From Cohaesibacter gelatinilyticus (lineage in GTDB: Bacteria > Pseudomonadota > Alphaproteobacteria > Rhizobiales > Cohaesibacteraceae), in the NCBI RefSeq assembly GCF_900215605.1, contig NZ_OBEL01000005.1:342549-406548 (forward strand): a stretch of 64,000 nucleotides of DNA, given 5' to 3'. The position numbers were made by a program, and so were the translations under genes. Numbering within the stretch: position 1 is the first letter of the stretch; the number at the start of each line of letters is the position of its first letter. Of the stretch, positions 1-10,082 are shown in pieces. A model generated the notes under the pieces. The model ran no database searches. It had not been told where the DNA came from and saw nothing but the letters and a program-made list of their open reading frames with translations.

Positions 1-233
1 ACACCAGCACAGCCATATTCCTCTGGGATGGTGGAGCCAAGGAAACCATTCTCACCCAGCTCGTTCATGATTTCACGATCGAACTTTTCGTGACGATTGG
101 CTTCCAGAATGCGAGGCATCAGACGATCATCACAGAAAGCACGGGCCGCGTCCATGATCATGCGTTCGTCTTCGCTCAGCTGGTCACGAAAATGGAAGGG
201 ATCGTCCCAAGAGAATTGTGGTTTGGCGCACAT
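1..233 (-). CDS. gcdH: Glutaryl-CoA dehydrogenase, N-terminal part (cut by window edge)
   Basis: Read on the minus strand from the ATG at 233; the gene runs off the left edge, leaving about 77 N-terminal residues. The start (MCAKPQFSWDDPFHF) and the later segments EERMIMDAARAFCDD, LMPRILEANRHEKFD and IPEEYGCAGV match the N-terminal acyl-CoA dehydrogenase domain of glutaryl-CoA dehydrogenases. That enzyme is an FAD flavoprotein that oxidises and decarboxylates glutaryl-CoA to crotonyl-CoA in lysine and tryptophan breakdown. An AAGGAAA ribosome site lies just upstream. A LysR gene behind it on the same strand is a common partner. Another acyl-CoA dehydrogenase is possible, but the PRILEA..HEKFD pattern favours GcdH. 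Confidence 0.85.
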   Translation of the reverse strand, partial: MCAKPQFSWDDPFHFRDQLSEDERMIMDAARAFCDDRLMPRILEANRHEKFDREIMNELGENGFLGSTIPEEYGCAG

Positions 234-516
234 GGCTTTTCCTTAGAGCGGTTTGGCAAGGCGTGCGCGACAAGTCCGAATAGCACGCATGCGTCTCAAT
301 CATGTATCCATCAGACAGATAGGTGACTCCGATGGTTCTTAACGGCACAATATCCATCCAGCAGGACAAAGAGAAACGAATAAATTTCAGGGGTGCATGC
401 GTTTTGGTTATGTTAAATTGGCAAGAATTGACTGTTTTGTGCCAGTATAGCTGACGTGTGATGCATTTGTGTCATATTGGTGGATAGACTGTCGCATAGA
501 TTGAGGAGTGTCAGCA

Positions 517-1446
517 TCAGTCCTGATGCTTGTTCAATTTGTTGATTTCCTTTTTGGCGCTGATGGCCTCGCGCATGATCCAGGTGCGGAAAACCTGCAA
601 ATTGGGATTGGCACGTTTGGACTGCGGATAGACAAAATAATAGTCGCCATTGGAACGGGTCAGGTGGCTATCCAGCGCAACCAGATCACCCGATGCAATT
701 TCTTCTTCAACCAGAAATCGTGGCAGCAGTGCGACACCCATCTTGGAGGCCGCAGCGCGAATGACCATATGAAAATGCTCGAACCGTGGGCCAACATGGG
801 GGTTAGGATGATGATGCCCGGTGACATTGAACCAATGGCTCCACAGATTGGGGCGCGAGGTTGCTTGCAGCAGAGGCTGCTCCAGTAGCAGTTGTTCAAG
901 CCCGATTTCATCCCTGCGCCTTAGAAGATCCGGGTGAGCAAGTGGCACGATATATTCGGGCATCAAGGGGTCGGTCAGGGCTCCTGGCCAGGCACCTTCA
1001 CCAAAATGAAAAGCGGCATCGATATCCTCACCCATGAACTCGAACTGCTCAATCTTGGTGACGATATGAATGAGAACTTCTGGGTGTGCTGCGGTAAATT
1101 TGGTCAGACGTGGAACCAGCCAGCGCGCACCGAATGTGGGCAGGCATGCAATAGTGAGTTCGCCACCTTGCCCGCGATAAGCCAATAATTCCAGTGTCGC
1201 GGTTTCGATATCCTGTAATTTGGTGCGGATCTTGTGGGCATAGACCTCTCCAGCTTCGGTCAGAACAAGGCCATGGCCGGTGCGTTCAAACAAACGCAGT
1301 CCCAGCAGATCTTCCATTGCTCGCATCTGGCGCGAGATGGCGCTTTGAGTCACTCCCAGTTCGCTGGCTGCTTTGGTGAAGCTGAGATGGCGAGCGGCGG
1401 CTTCAAAAGCACGCAGTGCACTAAGTGAGGGAAGATATTTCAGCAT
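517..1446 (-). CDS. LysR-family regulator (GcvA-like), probable regulator of gcdH
   Basis: A 309-residue LysR-type transcription factor. The N-terminal winged helix-turn-helix covers about residues 5-65 (LSALRAFEAAARHLSFTKAA, then VTQSAISRQ), with the opening typical of the GcvA-like subgroup. Residues 92-300 form the periplasmic-binding-like effector domain. It lies upstream of gcdH on the same strand with 283 bases between, and LysR genes beside gcdH often control glutarate or lysine breakdown; that role is inferred from position only. The start at 1446 gives the usual length for the family. Confidence 0.85.
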   Translation of the reverse strand: MLKYLPSLSALRAFEAAARHLSFTKAASELGVTQSAISRQMRAMEDLLGLRLFERTGHGLVLTEAGEVYAHKIRTKLQDIETATLELLAYRGQGGELTIACLPTFGARWLVPRLTKFTAAHPEVLIHIVTKIEQFEFMGEDIDAAFHFGEGAWPGALTDPLMPEYIVPLAHPDLLRRRDEIGLEQLLLEQPLLQATSRPNLWSHWFNVTGHHHPNPHVGPRFEHFHMVIRAAASKMGVALLPRFLVEEEIASGDLVALDSHLTRSNGDYYFVYPQSKRANPNLQVFRTWIMREAISAKKEINKLNKHQD

Positions 1447-1810
1447 GGATCATGTGCTTTTGTTATGATGCATTGGAGATTTTGTTATTGATCGACAGCG
1501 TAAAGAATGATTTTTCGTATGAAAAGAGGGAAAATCACCAAAGAACCAAAATTTTAAGGCATGCAGGGCATGTATATTGATCATGACAAAGGTCAGCTAA
1601 ATTAATTTCACATTTATAAAAATAGCTTGTTTGACCCTGATCAGTTGCAAATGCCTTTTCTGTCATTAAATTGATTAGAAACGGGGGCGACATATTTGCG
1701 TTGCAAGCGTTTGCCCTTTATATAAAGACTAGACCATTCAAATCAGCACAGGACCAAGTGGCTTGCGTAATGCAGGCAGGATTTGAATTCGTATAGGGAA
1801 GTTTTGAACC
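1447..1810. promoter_or_regulatory. Divergent intergenic region between LysR gene and rirA
   Basis: 364 bases without a credible gene between two divergent regulators. The rirA side is AT-rich. A weak sigma70-like pair, TTGCGT at 1696-1701 and TATATA at 1719-1724 with 17 bases between, could drive rirA. No repeat or strong hairpin was seen. The promoter reading is by eye only. Confidence 0.3.
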
Positions 1811-2278
1811 ATGAGACTGACGCAACAGGCAAACTATTCTGTCCGCATCTTGATGTATTGCGCAGCAAAGCGCGAAGAGTTCGCCAAAGTGAGCGAGATC
1901 GCTCGCGTATATGATATCTCCGAATATCATCTGTTCAAGATTTTGCCTATTCTGGTTTCCAATGGCTTCATTACCACCCATCGTGGACGCAATGGTGGTT
2001 TGAAACTGGCGAAAGAACCTAAGGACATCACCTTGGGTGAGATTATTCGTGCAGCCGAGGAAAATTTCCATTTGGCTGATTGCTTTGATGAAGGCAGCTA
2101 CGATTGTCCGTTGCTCTCCATGTGTGATTTCAACCATGCACTCAATGATGCTCTGGAAGCTTTTTTGAAAGCGCTGGATAAATATACGCTCGCTGACCTG
2201 ACGCAAAAAGAAGGCGATATGCGCAATTTGCTGCATATTGAAGATCCCAAGGCTTCTGCCAAGCCTGTCTTAAACTAG
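1811..2278 (+). CDS. rirA: Rrf2-family iron-responsive regulator RirA
   Basis: 155-residue Rrf2-family regulator. The N-terminal helix-turn-helix begins MRLTQQANYSVRILMYCAA and continues to the wing HRGRNGGLKLA (residues 58-68). Three cysteines fall at 91, 99 and 105 (ADCFDEGSYDCPLLSMC), exactly the positions of the Fe-S cluster ligands of rhizobial RirA. RirA represses iron-uptake genes under iron sufficiency and loses its cluster when iron is scarce. The C-terminal tail after about residue 135 is typical. It stands alone, followed by a LuxR gene after 160 bases. A nitrite-responsive NsrR is the main alternative, but the cysteine spacing and N-terminus favour RirA. Confidence 0.85.
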   Translation: MRLTQQANYSVRILMYCAAKREEFAKVSEIARVYDISEYHLFKILPILVSNGFITTHRGRNGGLKLAKEPKDITLGEIIRAAEENFHLADCFDEGSYDCPLLSMCDFNHALNDALEAFLKALDKYTLADLTQKEGDMRNLLHIEDPKASAKPVLN

Positions 2279-2439
2279 AAAAACCACGCCAGGTTGCGCT
2301 TGTGCGCAATTAAGCAATTTAGGGTTTGGTTTTTGACCGCGCCCAACCGATTGGCTATGCTGTTTCAATTCAAGTTTATGAGTTGTTACAGAATAAGGTC
2401 TGTGTTTCCAGACCGGTCTGATTGGTTGGTAGGCGAGAC

Positions 2440-3162
2440 ATGCAATTGCAGAATCGCATTTTTGGATTTCTTGATAAAATTGAGAATGAAAGTCAGGTCG
2501 ATGGCGTTCTTGAGGCGTTGAAAGGCATATCCAATGACTTCGGATATACTGGCTTTATCATGTGCGGCATTCCCGATACTGGTGAGAACCTTGAAGAATT
2601 GATCTTGTTGCAAGGCTGGTCCGAGGATTGGAATGTGCGCTATCTTGATCAGTCTTTCATTGATTTCGATCCGGTCGTGGAACGGGTGCGAACATCTCAT
2701 CTTCCATTTGAATGGAGTGAAGTCGGTGGCCCCAAGGTCCGACTCTCCAAACAAGCGCGCCAGGTGATGGATGAAGCAGCATCCATTGGCATGCCGGACG
2801 GGTTTTGTGTGCCGGTTTATCGACCCGGTGCCTTTCAGGCGGCTCTGTCCTTTGGTGGAGATGGCGTAGAGCTGAGTCCCGATGACAAGCATGCTCTGCA
2901 TCTAGTCGGTATTTATGCCCATAACCGGGTAAGAGACATGCTTCGAAGCAGTCCTGACAAGCCAAAGAAAAAGCTGACACCGCGTGAATGTGAATGTCTG
3001 AAATGGACATCGGTCGGCAAAACGTCGTGGGAAATTTCCCAGATCCTGAACATCTCCCAATATACAGCAGACTGGTATTTGGCGTCAGCCGCCAAGAAAC
3101 TGGGGGCGGTCAATCGCACGCAAGCCGTGGCGGAGGCTCTTCGTCAGGGTTTGATCAGTTAA
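2440..3162 (+). CDS. LuxR-type quorum-sensing regulator with acyl-homoserine lactone domain
   Basis: 240 residues from the ATG at 2440; an in-frame TTG at 2422 exists, but AGGCGAG just before 2440 supports the ATG. Residues about 15-160 form an autoinducer-binding domain in which the TraR/LuxR signal-contacting residues are kept with correct spacing: W64, Y68, D77, P78 and W92. The C-terminus (about 175-240) is a LuxR helix-turn-helix beginning LTPRECECLKW, with the variant recognition region QYTADWYLASAAKKLGA seen in rhizobial LuxR proteins. It probably binds an acyl-homoserine lactone and controls transcription. A LuxI-like gene lies 2.5 kb downstream beyond thiC, so this may be a split pair rather than a solo receptor. 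Confidence 0.88.
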   Translation: MQLQNRIFGFLDKIENESQVDGVLEALKGISNDFGYTGFIMCGIPDTGENLEELILLQGWSEDWNVRYLDQSFIDFDPVVERVRTSHLPFEWSEVGGPKVRLSKQARQVMDEAASIGMPDGFCVPVYRPGAFQAALSFGGDGVELSPDDKHALHLVGIYAHNRVRDMLRSSPDKPKKKLTPRECECLKWTSVGKTSWEISQILNISQYTADWYLASAAKKLGAVNRTQAVAEALRQGLIS

Positions 3163-3252
3163 TTCCCAAAATTACCAACTATTGCAAACGTCTGACGGAG
3201 CGCAATCTTGGATTTGACAGCTGCGTCATTTTGTTCCATGTTTCGCGCATTC

Positions 3253-3362
3253 ACCAGGGGGGTTCCGGTAAGGAGCTGAGAGTCTGCTAGCTATGTCCGT
3301 TGGACAAGCACCGCAGTGACCCTATGAACCTGATCCAGTTCATACTGGCGTAGGGACGGTGC
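3253..3362 (+). ncRNA. TPP riboswitch (THI element)
   Basis: The conserved thi-box parts occur in order: a G-rich 5' strand (3256-3262), CTGAGAG at 3276-3282, a variable P3 arm, then ACCC and TGAACCTGATC (about 3319-3336), and the 3' piece GCGTAGGGA near 3348-3356. These are the hallmarks of thiamine pyrophosphate aptamers. It lies about 190 bases upstream of thiC on the same strand, so it should repress thiC when TPP is abundant. The expression platform was not resolved; 3363-3554 holds no obvious terminator with a U-tract, so control of translation is likely. Confidence 0.95.
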
Positions 3363-3515
3363 AGCGATACAGGACCTATCCATCCGGATTTTCTGATTTT
3401 GCTTTTATTATGTCAGACCAAACGATCTTGTTTCAGTAAGAGGCGAGTCTGATCATAAAGAAACATCTTCAGTTTCCTCTCTCCGCAATGCGGGCGCTTT
3501 ATCTTCTCCGCTTGA

Positions 3516-5432
<1,917 letters not shown>

Positions 5433-5451
5433 TGGAATAATTCATGAAATA

Positions 5452-5475
5452 GATCAGGGGTTTAAGCCTCTGATC
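5452..5475 (+). terminator. Hairpin after thiC, possible terminator
   Basis: GATCAGGGG and GCCTCTGATC-type arms form a 9-bp stem with one G-T pair and a 6-base loop, 20 bases past the thiC stop. There is no T-run after it, so intrinsic termination is uncertain; it could equally stabilise the mRNA 3' end. Confidence 0.35.
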
Positions 5476-5630
5476 CATTCCGAAGACGATTGCATGCCGG
5501 TTTTGACACTGGTGATTTCGACACCCTGAAATCTCAGGGCTGCTCAATATTTTGATGGTTTGATATACTGATAAAGTAGTCGGAATGAGCCTTAGGTTCT
5601 GTTCCATCGTGCCCAGACGAGGCTTGGACC

Positions 5631-6227
5631 ATGCCAATTGTTATCGATGAAAGCAATGTAGCGGATCATTCAGATTTGTTGCGATCCTGCTTTGCATTCC
5701 GTCGAAGCAATGCCGATGAGTTTATTTTGAAATCCGAACCAGCACTGCAGTTTCGCGAAGTAACCGAAAGCGGACAAGACGGTGCCGTTCGTGATATCCA
5801 GATTGGGCAAGCCAGACAGGATTGTTTCGACGGTCAGGGTGTTGCGCATTTTGTTGCAAAGAACGGCGACGATATCATGGCTTATTGTCGTCTCGTTCCC
5901 ACCACAGGCAATCATCCTGGAGCGACCATATATCCACAAGTTTTCGGCATTGAAGCTTATCCATCTGGTCCGGGAATTGGCGAGCTGTCGCCTATCATTT
6001 TGTTAAATGATGAGGCGAGCCACCATAGGCAAATGGAATTGTGTCAGTCTATGGTTGGCGAGATGATAGCTTATTGCAAGGCACGTCGAATCTGGGGGTT
6101 GATCTTCACAGTGGAAGCGTCATGGCTGACATGGTTACTAAGTTGCGGCTACGAGATCGTGCCTCTTGGTCTGCCATGTCAGGTTCAGGGCAAGGTGATG
6201 GTGCCTTTGCGCATGCGAGTTGGGTAG
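5631..6227 (+). CDS. LuxI-like acyl-homoserine-lactone synthase, divergent
   Basis: 198 residues resembling the autoinducer synthase fold (GNAT-like). Visible LuxI-family landmarks: R24, F31, then QDCFD with D64 and D67, AYCRLVPTT containing R87, F105 (YPQVFGIE) and the acidic residue E118 in GELSP. LuxI uses S-adenosylmethionine and an acyl-ACP to make N-acyl-homoserine lactones. Two departures stand out: the stretch between F31 and the FD motif is about 16 residues longer than usual, and the arginine of the conserved ExSR motif is replaced by P121. It could be a true but divergent synthase or a related acyltransferase. The LuxR gene at 2440 is the likely partner. GAGGC precedes the ATG. Confidence 0.7.
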   Translation: MPIVIDESNVADHSDLLRSCFAFRRSNADEFILKSEPALQFREVTESGQDGAVRDIQIGQARQDCFDGQGVAHFVAKNGDDIMAYCRLVPTTGNHPGATIYPQVFGIEAYPSGPGIGELSPIILLNDEASHHRQMELCQSMVGEMIAYCKARRIWGLIFTVEASWLTWLLSCGYEIVPLGLPCQVQGKVMVPLRMRVG

Positions 6228-6308
6228 AGTTCCAATCTGATCTCGCCGCCAAAATCAAAACTCGGCGACAAGAGTTTTCTTGAACTGATGTAGGAACCAA
6301 GATGGTTC

Positions 6309-7115
6309 TTATTTTGCGGTCCAGCCGCCATCAATGCTCATGGTGGTGCCGGTGATGGCGGAGGCTGCATCACTTGCAAGATACATCGCCAATTGTGCCA
6401 CCTGCTCCACTGTCACGAATTCCTTGGTAGGCTGTGCAGCCAGCAATACATCGCGTTTGACTTGTTCTTCCGTCAGGCCACGAGCTTTCATGGTGTCCGG
6501 GATCTGACGCTCGACCAATGGGGTCCAGACATAGCCAGGTGCAATGGCATTGACGGTGATGCCCTGCTCAGCAACTTCCAGGGCGACTGTCTTGGTGAGA
6601 CCAGCAATGCCATGCTTGGCAGCGACATAAGCAGACTTGTAGGGAGAAGCAACAAGCGCGTGGGCCGATGCGGTATTGATCACCCGACCCCAGCCTTTTT
6701 TCTTCATACCCGGTAGAGCCGCACGGATGGTATGGAAGGAAGAGGAAAGATTGATTGCGATGATGGCATCCCATTTGTCGACCGGGAATTCATCAACGGG
6801 AGACACGTGCTGGATGCCCGCATTATTGACAACGATATCGACGGCCCCAAATGTCTCGACAGCTTCATCCACCATGGTGGCAATCTCGTCCGGGTTGAGC
6901 ATGTTGGCACCGTTATAAATGGCTTTCACGCCAAAGTCGCTTTCTATGGTAGCACGGTTCTGTTCTATCTCACTGGCATCGCCAAAACCGTTGAGAATGA
7001 TATTCGCGCCTTGCTCAGCAAATGCACGGGCAATGGCCAGTCCGATACCACTTGTGGAGCCCGTAACAAGAGCAGTACGGCCAGCATGTGGCTTGTTGGC
7101 AGAAGAGTTCGACAT
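6309..7115 (-). CDS. bdhA: D-beta-hydroxybutyrate dehydrogenase
   Basis: 268-residue classical short-chain dehydrogenase. The NAD-binding GSTSGIG motif is at residues 19-25, NNAG at 97-100, and the catalytic Ser150, Tyr163 and Lys167 are present (SAYVAAKHG). The C-terminus ends MSIDGGWTAK as in 3-hydroxybutyrate dehydrogenases, and residues about 188-220 form the long substrate loop (IAPGYVWTPLVERQIPD) typical of BdhA. It oxidises 3-hydroxybutyrate to acetoacetate, linking to the polyhydroxybutyrate genes phaR-phaA-phaB at 20-23 kb. It is a single gene, divergent from zur, separated by 144 bases. Confidence 0.9.
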   Translation of the reverse strand: MSNSSANKPHAGRTALVTGSTSGIGLAIARAFAEQGANIILNGFGDASEIEQNRATIESDFGVKAIYNGANMLNPDEIATMVDEAVETFGAVDIVVNNAGIQHVSPVDEFPVDKWDAIIAINLSSSFHTIRAALPGMKKKGWGRVINTASAHALVASPYKSAYVAAKHGIAGLTKTVALEVAEQGITVNAIAPGYVWTPLVERQIPDTMKARGLTEEQVKRDVLLAAQPTKEFVTVEQVAQLAMYLASDAASAITGTTMSIDGGWTAK

Positions 7116-7259
7116 AAGGCATCCTCGCAGCTAATGGCCTTGGACTATTGATCCTGTCCACAAAGGGCATATTTAAATCCTGCACCGCAGCATAATTGTT
7201 GTGTTAGTCTTATCAAGACCAAATGAAGCTGGTTGGTATAAAGAAGGAGAGTGAGCGTC

Positions 7260-7793
7260 ATGATTGAATTGGAAGATCACGATCATGCCAAATGTGTGGC
7301 ACGTATTCTCACTCATGCCGAAACTTTATGCCAAAAGCGTGGTGTGCGTTTGACAGAGCAACGGCGAAAGGTTTTAGCCATTCTGGCAGATAGCCATGTG
7401 CCTGCATCTGCTTATGATATTTTGGACAAGATCAACCGTCAGGGCAACAAATTGGCGCCAGTCTCCATCTATCGAGCACTGGATTTTCTGACTGCTCAGG
7501 GGCTCATTCATCGCATCGAGAGTCGGAATGGCTATGTGGCCTGTACTCATGCTCATGAATCAAATGAGTGTGGTGAAACTGGAAGCTGCGATCCAGAGAA
7601 TGTCACGGTGTTTCTGCTTTGTGATCAATGTGGTCAGGCAGGGGAATTCCATAGCGAAGCCCTACAGGGTTTGCTGGACAAGATTGCGGCTACTGAGAGA
7701 TTTAGGGCCAATGCTCCGATTTTGGAAATTTCCGGGACATGTGCGCAATGTCAGGATAGCTCAATAGAGCCATTGGAAGCGCATGAGGCCTGA
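7260..7793 (+). CDS. zur: Fur-family zinc uptake regulator Zur
   Basis: 177 residues from the ATG at 7260; a GTG at 7251 would overlap the AAGGAGAG ribosome site, so the ATG is preferred. The winged-helix DNA-binding half (about 20-85) contains RLTEQRRKVLAIL and SIYRALDFL. The dimerisation half has paired cysteines CDQCG (structural zinc) and CAQCQ near the C-terminus, and a histidine/cysteine-rich stretch VACTHAHESNECGETGSCD where regulatory metal would bind. These features match alphaproteobacterial Zur, which represses zinc importers. A Zur-type operator lies before znuC at 25.7 kb, supporting the call over Fur or PerR. Confidence 0.85.
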   Translation: MIELEDHDHAKCVARILTHAETLCQKRGVRLTEQRRKVLAILADSHVPASAYDILDKINRQGNKLAPVSIYRALDFLTAQGLIHRIESRNGYVACTHAHESNECGETGSCDPENVTVFLLCDQCGQAGEFHSEALQGLLDKIAATERFRANAPILEISGTCAQCQDSSIEPLEAHEA

Positions 7794-7916
7794 TTTCTGG
7801 CTTTTCTGTTTGGGCCGTGGTTGCACCGCCATGTTTGGAATGCCATATAGACGCCAAATGAGTTTGCTTTGATCGGAAGACTTCTTTTCCATCGCTTGAG
7901 TCAAGTGTGAGGGACT

Positions 7917-9146
7917 ATGCCCGTACTTTCCGCGCCTTTGGAGCGCCGCATTACCAAAGCGGTGCAGATTGATCATGTGACAGTGGGTGGTGGTGCACCT
8001 GTTGTCGTTCAATCCATGACCAATACTGATACTGCTGATGTGGATGCGACGGTGCAACAGGTTGCTGCCTTGCATAAGGCTGGCTCCGAGTTGGTTCGAA
8101 TTACTGTGGATCGTGATGAAGCAGCCAAGGCTGTGCCATTGGTTCGAGACCGCTTGGATCGTCTGGGTATTGACGTGCCGCTGATCGGCGATTTTCATTA
8201 TATTGGCCATAAACTGCTGACCGAGCATCCGGCCTGTGCAGAAGCGCTTGCCAAATATCGCATCAACCCGGGTAATGTTGGTTTCAAGGCGCGTAAGGAC
8301 ATTCAATTCGGCACACTTATTGATTTGGCCCAGAAATACAATAAAGCCATTCGCATCGGTGTGAACTGGGGTTCGCTTGATCAGGAATTGCTGACCCGTT
8401 TGATGGATGAGAATTCGGCTAGTGAAAATCCGTTGCCAGCAGAAAAAGTGATGCATGAAGCCATCATTCAGTCTGCACTTTTGTCCGCCAAGAGGGCTGA
8501 GGAATTGGGCCTTGGTGCTGACAAGATCATCCTGTCAGCCAAGGTTTCTCAAGTACAGGATCTGGTGGCGGTCTATACCGAACTGGCACGCCGTTCCGAC
8601 TATGCCACTCATCTTGGCCTGACCGAAGCGGGTATGGGATCCAAGGGTATTGTGGCCTCGTCCGCTGCCTTGGGCCTTTTGCTGCAGCAGGGCATTGGCG
8701 ATACAATTCGTATCTCTCTGACGCCAGAGCCGGGTGGAGATAGGACCCGTGAGGTTCAGGTCGCGCAGGAATTGCTGCAGACCATGGGGTTTCGATCCTT
8801 CATTCCTATCGTTGCAGCTTGTCCCGGCTGTGGCCGGACAACATCGACAGTCTTCCAGGAATTGGCACAGGAAATCCAGGAAGATATTCGCACCCATATG
8901 CCGGTCTGGCGTGAGAAATATCCCGGTGTGGAAGCGCTCAATGTTGCGGTCATGGGCTGTATAGTGAATGGTCCTGGCGAATCCAAGCATGCCGATATTG
9001 GCATCTCGCTTCCGGGTACCGGTGAGACGCCTGCAGCACCTGTCTTTGTCGATGGGGAAAAGAAAGCAACCTTGCGCGGTGAGAATATCGCCAAGGATTT
9101 CCATGAAATGGTGCTTAATTATATCGACAATCGCTTTGGTGCCTAG
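7917..9146 (+). CDS. ispG: 4-hydroxy-3-methylbut-2-enyl-diphosphate synthase
   Basis: 409-residue IspG/GcpE, the Fe-S enzyme that reduces methylerythritol cyclodiphosphate to HMBPP in the MEP isoprenoid route. The N-terminal TIM barrel starts with [24 protein letters not shown]. The [4Fe-4S] ligands are C302 and C305 (CPGCGRTTS) and C348 ([10 protein letters not shown]), with the acidic residue E355 close by. Length is normal. Its stop codon TAG (9144-9146) lies within the CTAG that begins a repeated hairpin element, so the element abuts the coding end exactly. ispA, another isoprenoid gene, is 2 kb away. Confidence 0.97.
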   Translation: MPVLSAPLERRITKAVQIDHVTVGGGAPVVVQSMTNTDTADVDATVQQVAALHKAGSELVRITVDRDEAAKAVPLVRDRLDRLGIDVPLIGDFHYIGHKLLTEHPACAEALAKYRINPGNVGFKARKDIQFGTLIDLAQKYNKAIRIGVNWGSLDQELLTRLMDENSASENPLPAEKVMHEAIIQSALLSAKRAEELGLGADKIILSAKVSQVQDLVAVYTELARRSDYATHLGLTEAGMGSKGIVASSAALGLLLQQGIGDTIRISLTPEPGGDRTREVQVAQELLQTMGFRSFIPIVAACPGCGRTTSTVFQELAQEIQEDIRTHMPVWREKYPGVEALNVAVMGCIVNGPGESKHADIGISLPGTGETPAAPVFVDGEKKATLRGENIAKDFHEMVLNYIDNRFGA

Positions 9147-9308
9147 TCACCCGAATCTAAAGTTCGTCGCATTGAACAGCGAGCACCGAACGAATTTTAG
9201 ATTCAAAAGGGTGACTAGCAAATATATGTTTCTAGTGTGGTTTTAGGAATCGAAATAGGCAAGTGAACCTGTCGATAAATGATGCCTATTTCAATTCCAC
9301 CACACTAG
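9143..9308. repeat. Paired-hairpin repeat element, copy 1 (CTAG-bounded)
   Basis: Two imperfect palindromes in tandem, each starting and ending with CTAG. Hairpin A spans 9143-9218 (76 bases; CTAGTCACCC ... GGGTGACTAG) and hairpin B spans 9232-9308 (77 bases; CTAGTGTGG ... CCACACTAG), joined by a 13-base AT-rich linker. Each stem carries a 4-base T-rich bulge on one arm. The whole 166-base unit recurs in reverse orientation at 47574-47739 with about nine differences and no length change. It may be a miniature transposable element or a REP-like unit; there is no coding content. It begins inside the last bases of ispG. Confidence 0.93.
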
Positions 9309-9333
9309 GTTGACCATTGTATGATCAAGATTT

Positions 9334-9364
9334 TATAAGCCCGGTCAATTTGGCCGGGCTTATA
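9334..9364. terminator. Strong hairpin between the repeat and lysE-type gene
   Basis: An 11-bp perfect stem (TATAAGCCCGG with its complement) and a 9-base loop lie 15 bases past the lysE-type stop codon on the minus strand and 190 bases past ispG. Either direction lacks a long T-run, so it is a probable but not classic bidirectional terminator. Confidence 0.6.
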
Positions 9365-9379
9365 CATTTGGAGACGGGT

Positions 9380-9988
9380 TCAAAGATATGGTTGCAGCGC
9401 CAAAAAGAGCGCAAGCAAGATCAATGCTCCACCCATGATCCGGTTGAACAGGCAGAGCGTGCGTTGATTTGAGAGCAAATGAGAGATTTGTGTTCCTGCG
9501 ACTGCCCAGCTTCCCACGCCCACAAAGCAGACAATCAGATAGATGAGCGTGAAGAGTGCCAGCAGTTCCGGTGCATTGCTGGTTTGGAAAGCGGCATGCC
9601 CAGCCAGACAACTGCCCCAGGCTTTGGGATTGAGCCATTGCAATAGAAAACCATGCATGAAGCCACCACCATTATTCTGATTGGTCGAGATAGGACTCTG
9701 ACTGGTGAAGATCTTGTAACCCAGATAGGCGATGAAGAGAGAACCAAGGAGGTTGAAGATTGTCAGCAGGGGTTGGTAGGTGGTCAATAATTGCTCCATG
9801 CCCAAACCCAAAAGTGCAAGAAGAACAGTGAAGCCGATTGTCGCACCGGAGACAAAAGCGAAAGCTTGCCGTTTGTGCTTTTGAGTGCCCAAGGATAGAG
9901 CAATGAAGTTCACCGGGCCGGGTGAAATGGAGGTTGTGAGGGAAAAAAGTGCCATAGGCAAAATAGCAGTGGCGAGTTGGCTGATCAT
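9380..9988 (-). CDS. LysE/RhtB-family amino-acid exporter
   Basis: 202-residue inner-membrane protein with about six hydrophobic segments. The N-terminal signature SISPGPVNFIALSLGTQ (residues 19-35) and the mid segment QWLNPKAW (116-123) are typical of the LysE/RhtB/ArgO superfamily, which exports amino acids such as lysine, threonine or homoserine lactone. The exact substrate cannot be read from sequence. It is divergent from a LysR gene with about 94 bases between the starts, an arrangement that usually means the regulator controls the exporter. Confidence 0.85.
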   Translation of the reverse strand: MISQLATAILPMALFSLTTSISPGPVNFIALSLGTQKHKRQAFAFVSGATIGFTVLLALLGLGMEQLLTTYQPLLTIFNLLGSLFIAYLGYKIFTSQSPISTNQNNGGGFMHGFLLQWLNPKAWGSCLAGHAAFQTSNAPELLALFTLIYLIVCFVGVGSWAVAGTQISHLLSNQRTLCLFNRIMGGALILLALFLALQPYL

Positions 9989-10082
9989 GGAGCGTGTCCT
10001 CTTTTTGAGGAACCAGTCTATTCAGATCTGTTTTGATTGATTAGATTGCTTAATTAGATTTGATTGTTTGGAAGGGCGAACA

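Noticed and set aside
508..888. Plus-strand frame opposite the LysR gene
   Set aside because: It is an antisense shadow of a well-supported LysR gene and has no family resemblance.
5452..5475. Palindrome after thiC as a lux box for the LuxI-like gene
   Set aside because: It reads as an mRNA hairpin with a 6-base loop, lies about 155 bases from the start codon and has no lux/tra-box core; a regulatory role is not supported.
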